This document shows, in pieces, positions 59,941 to 64,000 of a stretch of 64,000 nucleotides of DNA (the stretch's first letter is position 1; each line of letters begins with the position of its first letter). The notes below the pieces were generated by a model. That model was not told the DNA's origin and did no database searches. It saw only the letters and a list, made by a program, of their open reading frames with translations. The position numbers and the translations under genes are program-made. Source of the stretch: Saccoglossus kowalevskii (Eukaryota; Hemichordata; Enteropneusta; Harrimaniidae); the NCBI RefSeq assembly GCF_000003605.2, contig NW_003139319.1, positions 87,326 to 151,325 on the forward strand, given 5' to 3'.

Positions 59941-62900
59941 ACTTTGTATGTATTACCCTCTACATACTGGATGCGAATCTTATCTCGATTGTAATGGCCA
60001 AGAGGATGAGCATAATACTAATTCAGAGATAATGTTCTTTTTTGTTTTTTAATTCCAAAGGAATTATTGTATTTCTATGTATCACACAATTAATATCGAT
60101 AAATTCACCTATATACATACTATTTCGTTACTGTCGTCATCATAGGAGAAAATGTTATGTTAGAATATAAATATACACGACCGACAAGCCGTGCATCTAG
60201 TTAGTATGAGTCGCGCAGGCCAGCATTAAAGAGAACTTTGTGAATTCAGCTGGGTCTCACAACAACGGTATACTTCTGTTTTATCCAGGAAATCCTCGCT
60301 AGTAATTACGATTACAATCGTTATTGGTGAAATGCACTATTCTCATTTTAATGGACCGCGTAAAACATTTCCTGAATTTAAAAATTAAGGACGCCATTTC
60401 TTTTTTTATTTATTAACTACCACAAAAGCAATCAAGTGCGCGCTATAAAAAACGCTGAATCTGGCGTTTGCGAATTTGGGGGCAATCAAAACTAATCAAG
60501 CGCGAGTACCTTCAAACGCGGATACACAGGGATAATCCCGACTCCATTAAATATCCCTGTCTTCGAGTAATCTTCCGTTGGCTTCAATGTGGCAGATATG
60601 AAGCCATGTCGCCTTTGATTAGGATGGAAATTAAAAGTCGGTGCCGTGAAGCCGAAGACTATAAGAATCATAGACTTATAGAGTATAGCGGTATTTGTTA
60701 CAGACCATAATATTTACTGTTGATTTGGAGTATTACAATTTCAATAAAACCGATACTATTTTACGGTAAGATGAGCCAGTGTCTACTTTAAGCTAACACC
60801 ATCGTGAAGTCACCAATCGTATCGTACCGATAAAAAAGTAAAGTAAAAGTGAAATTGATCCATGCAATAATGGTTGTACTTTGATGGATTTTATGATGAT
60901 ACGTTAGTTTCGTATTCACCATTTGACGTATATGTCCTGTGTAACAGTTCGCAATAACATGTTATGTACACGCAGTAATACCGTGGGACATTGTACACTG
61001 GTGAATAAAACTTAACACCAAGCAGATGTGAGTGAATAGATATATAAATAAATGCGGCGATAACATAACGAACAGTGCATATTCCATTTCAATTTAATTT
61101 AATAAAAAAAGAAGCAGTTGTAAATTTCCCAACACAGTCATGTCAGTTACAAAAGAATCGATTATTCAAGCGAGCTGCGTTCACTAACGAGCCTGTGTTG
61201 ACATATATATTGTAATACTGAGACTACGTAATAGAATATGAGCGTATGGGTCTGGCAATGCAATTAGGTTATCGGTGTTGGAACGACGATTACAACATAT
61301 TTACGAATGTTTAGTCATTTGACGTGCTTCGGGAAGCTCTATCCAAACTGGTCTAGTTTTTGGTAAGTAAAATTGTCAGACACACAGGCAAGTGTTTCAT
61401 TTGCGTGATTCTCATTTTAATTCCATTCATATTATTATATATCATATTATGTTACATTGCATTAGATTAGATTATATAATATAATATAATAATTCTTAAA
61501 GCATATATACAATATAATTTGTTTCCCACTGACTCGGCTCTCTGGCTTGCAACGCCGCATTCTGCCACCAGTGAAGTAAAACCCCCACCCCACCCCTGCG
61601 TTGATTCAATTGCATAAATGCAACAAGACCAATATATAATTCAATTTCTGTTTTCGTTACCCTAAAAAATATTACGATAAATTGAACAAACTTGTTTTGT
61701 CACTGAAGCTCTGTGTGTAATCCGTGTCAGTAGTAAATTATATTCATTTTCGGAGATCGGCCAATATAAATATGAAACGATGCATAAAATCGTTGTCGGT
61801 TATTTGAAACAACCATCTTTACTTTACCATGGTCAATACTTTGAGCTGGCCTCGTGAATATCATTTAGCCAGTCTTGCGCCAATTGTACGTATAACACTT
61901 CTCATTGCACTGTGTGAATACCCTACACATAATTAAATTGATCCGCACACAGTACATTGATTCTGATATTGTATACGACATGAAGTCAAAACACTTCTTT
62001 TATACATGACCGACGTGTGTGTCCAATATAATGTATAAATACAATCTGCATACTATGTTGTTACATATATTCAAAATGTGTTATCCTTTCCAGTTGCATA
62101 CATCAATTGCTTACAAAACCAACAGCAAGAAAATAAATCTGTATACACAATAAGTTTCTGAGTAGGTGGACTGGTGTGTGCTTGCTTTTAAACATTCGAT
62201 TGCGCGAAGCAATGTGTTGTTAAATTACTTGATGTAGTAAACATATTTACTGAGTAGATCTTGTGTTGGTACGATTAGACAACAATAATAAGTATAATTA
62301 GTGAATGACATTTTTCGGACTTTGCGCAACTAACTTTTAAATTAGGGATTACAAATATAAGTTGAACATCGGTAGCTCTAGTTTTGTGTGTGTGTATCTT
62401 TATAAGTTAAATAGAGGTATCTAATGCACCATATTCCTAAATCATTAGCCACAGTTAGTAATATAGCCGTATACTAAACTTTTGAATACAATACAATACA
62501 ACAACATATACAATATCTGAGGAATAAATTTCTAGTTAAAAGGTGGGACGTTATGCAAATCCCCAAGTCAATTAGATAAGTCGTTCCAAGTGTTTCAAAA
62601 GCACTGAGCGAATCCTTGTCCGCTATGACCACTCGCTGTTAATAATTCTGAGTCATAATAGTAGTCCTTATTTTAGAATTCGCATTTTATAACACGCAAT
62701 ACAATTGTTACTGGAGTCGACTGGCATGATTTGTGCAACGGATGTAAATAATTTAGCCACCATCTCATTACTTCCGTCAAACAAACTATCGAACTGCCAA
62801 GGAAATGCGTTCTTTAGAAATGACGTAATCTATACAATATGATAGAGCGGTTATGGGCCATGCTTCTAAATAAAATGACGGTAAGATTTGGAATAATGTC

Positions 62901-63094
62901 ATTTGTCAATTATCTAAAAGTTGCAGCCACATTAATACAAAACCTGGTCTGCTGCTTAATCATGGCAGTACTGTTCGGTCAGATATGTTATGGAAACAAA
63001 ATCACTGAATATTGTCGATAGAAATTGTATCATCGATCTTTTTTACTGTATGTTTGCTTTTACTTGTTAATGTAGTTTTGGAACTCTTTTTCTT
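59941..63094. other. noncoding stretch
   Basis: An 80-codon ORF at 60468 lacks motifs. A small ATAAT-type run near 61476-61490 is too short to score. No gene is called. Confidence 0.5.
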
Positions 63095-64000
63095 AAGGTA
63101 GCGAGAAGGGAAATTTTCACTTTTTTCTTGATTTTTCAAAAATTTATAAAACGGTTACTTTAGACCTTGATACATCACCAGGTTTACAAAAGATCGAAAT
63201 TGCAAAATAACGTTGCTCAAATTAGTGTTTTAAAACACTAGCAGAAAAGACTACAACTGCCGTTTCGTGGACATTTGCATAGTGTTTATCTTTGGAAGGA
63301 ATTAAATGATAACATCTTATCTGTATACTCTGTTGTTGACGATTCTGATATAACGGGTGATAAGCTTCCAGTTGCAAACAATGTGTGTTTATCTAACGTC
63401 CATTGTCAGCATTATTGTCAGTCGAGACTTCGTCGGAGAAACATGGTCATACAGTACTCATTTCGCCCAACCTTCCGCTTTTATATCGTCCGCTTATCGC
63501 TTAATTTCCGACCACGCGGTCTTGTCCGACCGGAAACCGACCGCATTTTAATTGCGTTTTTTTTTTCGCTCGCTCGCTCATTGAAAATATTGACCGCTCG
63601 CCCAAACACTGAAAACTGGCACATGGGTGGTCGAAATGGTGGTTTTGATAGTAAAGTGTGAACATACAACTAGTATTAACTATTATTACATTCTGAACGA
63701 CACTTCAAATCTAATAGCTGTATTACACTTGTATCGTGAAAGCAAAAAGGAGTACTGTAACTTTGCACAACTTTCTTTTAAATCGTTTTATTTTCCAAGT
63801 CAATATTCTATTTTACTAATATTTTTTTTTTCTAACGCAATGGCGAAGAAAAGAAAGAAAGCGTTGACAGACGAGGCAAAGAAAAATCTGCCACTCAGTG
63901 TCGCACTCTGACACAGCAATTTTTTTTCAAACATCGGCCATTTTGTTTCACCATGAAAACCGTTTTATTGGATGTCTTATCTGAAGACACTTGAAGGATT
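63095..64000 (+). other. window edge: possible start of a mobile element or gene
   Basis: TTAAGGTAGCGAGAAGGG near 63095 resembles the end of element C. Further on, 63420-63660 is CpG-richer, with a T10 run and CGCT repeats (63557-63580). At 63840 an ATG in good context (A at -3, G at +4) opens a basic 23-codon frame, MAKKRKKALTDEAKKNLPLS plus VAL, then TGA. A shift of one base after 'EAKK' keeps the sequence open (SATQCRTLTQQFFFKHRPF) for about 30 more codons. This may be a broken transposase or host N-terminus cut by the window edge. No family is assigned. Confidence 0.25.

Overview
This is a 64 kb piece of an animal nuclear genome. It is AT-rich and gene-poor, with long microsatellites, decayed LINE reverse-transcriptase fragments, short TTAA-flanked or inverted-repeat elements, and two runs of N that are assembly gaps (19919-20514 and 49758-50717). 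There are no operons, bacterial genes, CRISPR arrays or recognisable tRNA/rRNA genes. The one certain gene is an intronless biogenic-amine receptor of the serotonin 5-HT1/5-HT7 kind. That makes a bilaterian animal the natural reading, but the sequence alone does not fix the phylum.

Layout. 0-4.4 kb: a possible terminal exon (211-432), a small palindromic repeat and a perfect 159-bp (TTTA)n tract. 4.4-6.4 kb: the receptor gene, with a good 3' splice site 0.4 kb upstream and a 12-codon upstream ORF in strong initiation context. 6.4-19.9 kb: mostly noncoding, with a candidate small spliced transcript at 11.2-12.9 kb that starts in a CpG-richer patch. 20.5-32 kb: noncoding apart from a 73-bp minus-strand candidate exon (21898-21970) that resembles the pre-Cys-loop stretch of a ligand-gated ion channel, a MITE-like element with a 46-bp foldback beside it, and a candidate plus-strand terminal exon at 32046-32174. 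33.2-35.1 kb: two adjacent LINE fragments that look like different clades. 38.7-45.6 kb: two copies of a GC-rich TTAA-flanked MITE, a 44-bp-period minisatellite, a promoter-like patch with X-box, NRF-1, ETS and CCAAT motifs, and a pure (ATAAT)n tract. 53-58.7 kb: (TGTAG)n tracts, the second MITE copy in opposite orientation, a 460-bp TTAA-flanked element and a 450-bp compound (TTTA)n array. 63-64 kb: a CpG-richer edge that may be the start of another mobile element or gene.

The genes do not form a pathway that can be seen here. The window is best read as one receptor locus plus a large intergenic or intronic desert with scattered exon candidates. I found no convincing new multi-gene system. 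The points most worth checking are the minus-strand channel-like exon, the spliced-transcript model, the X-box/NRF-1 promoter patch, the upstream ORF of the receptor, and the three TIR-bearing element families. Exon calls other than the receptor rest on splice signals and open frames only and are given low confidence.
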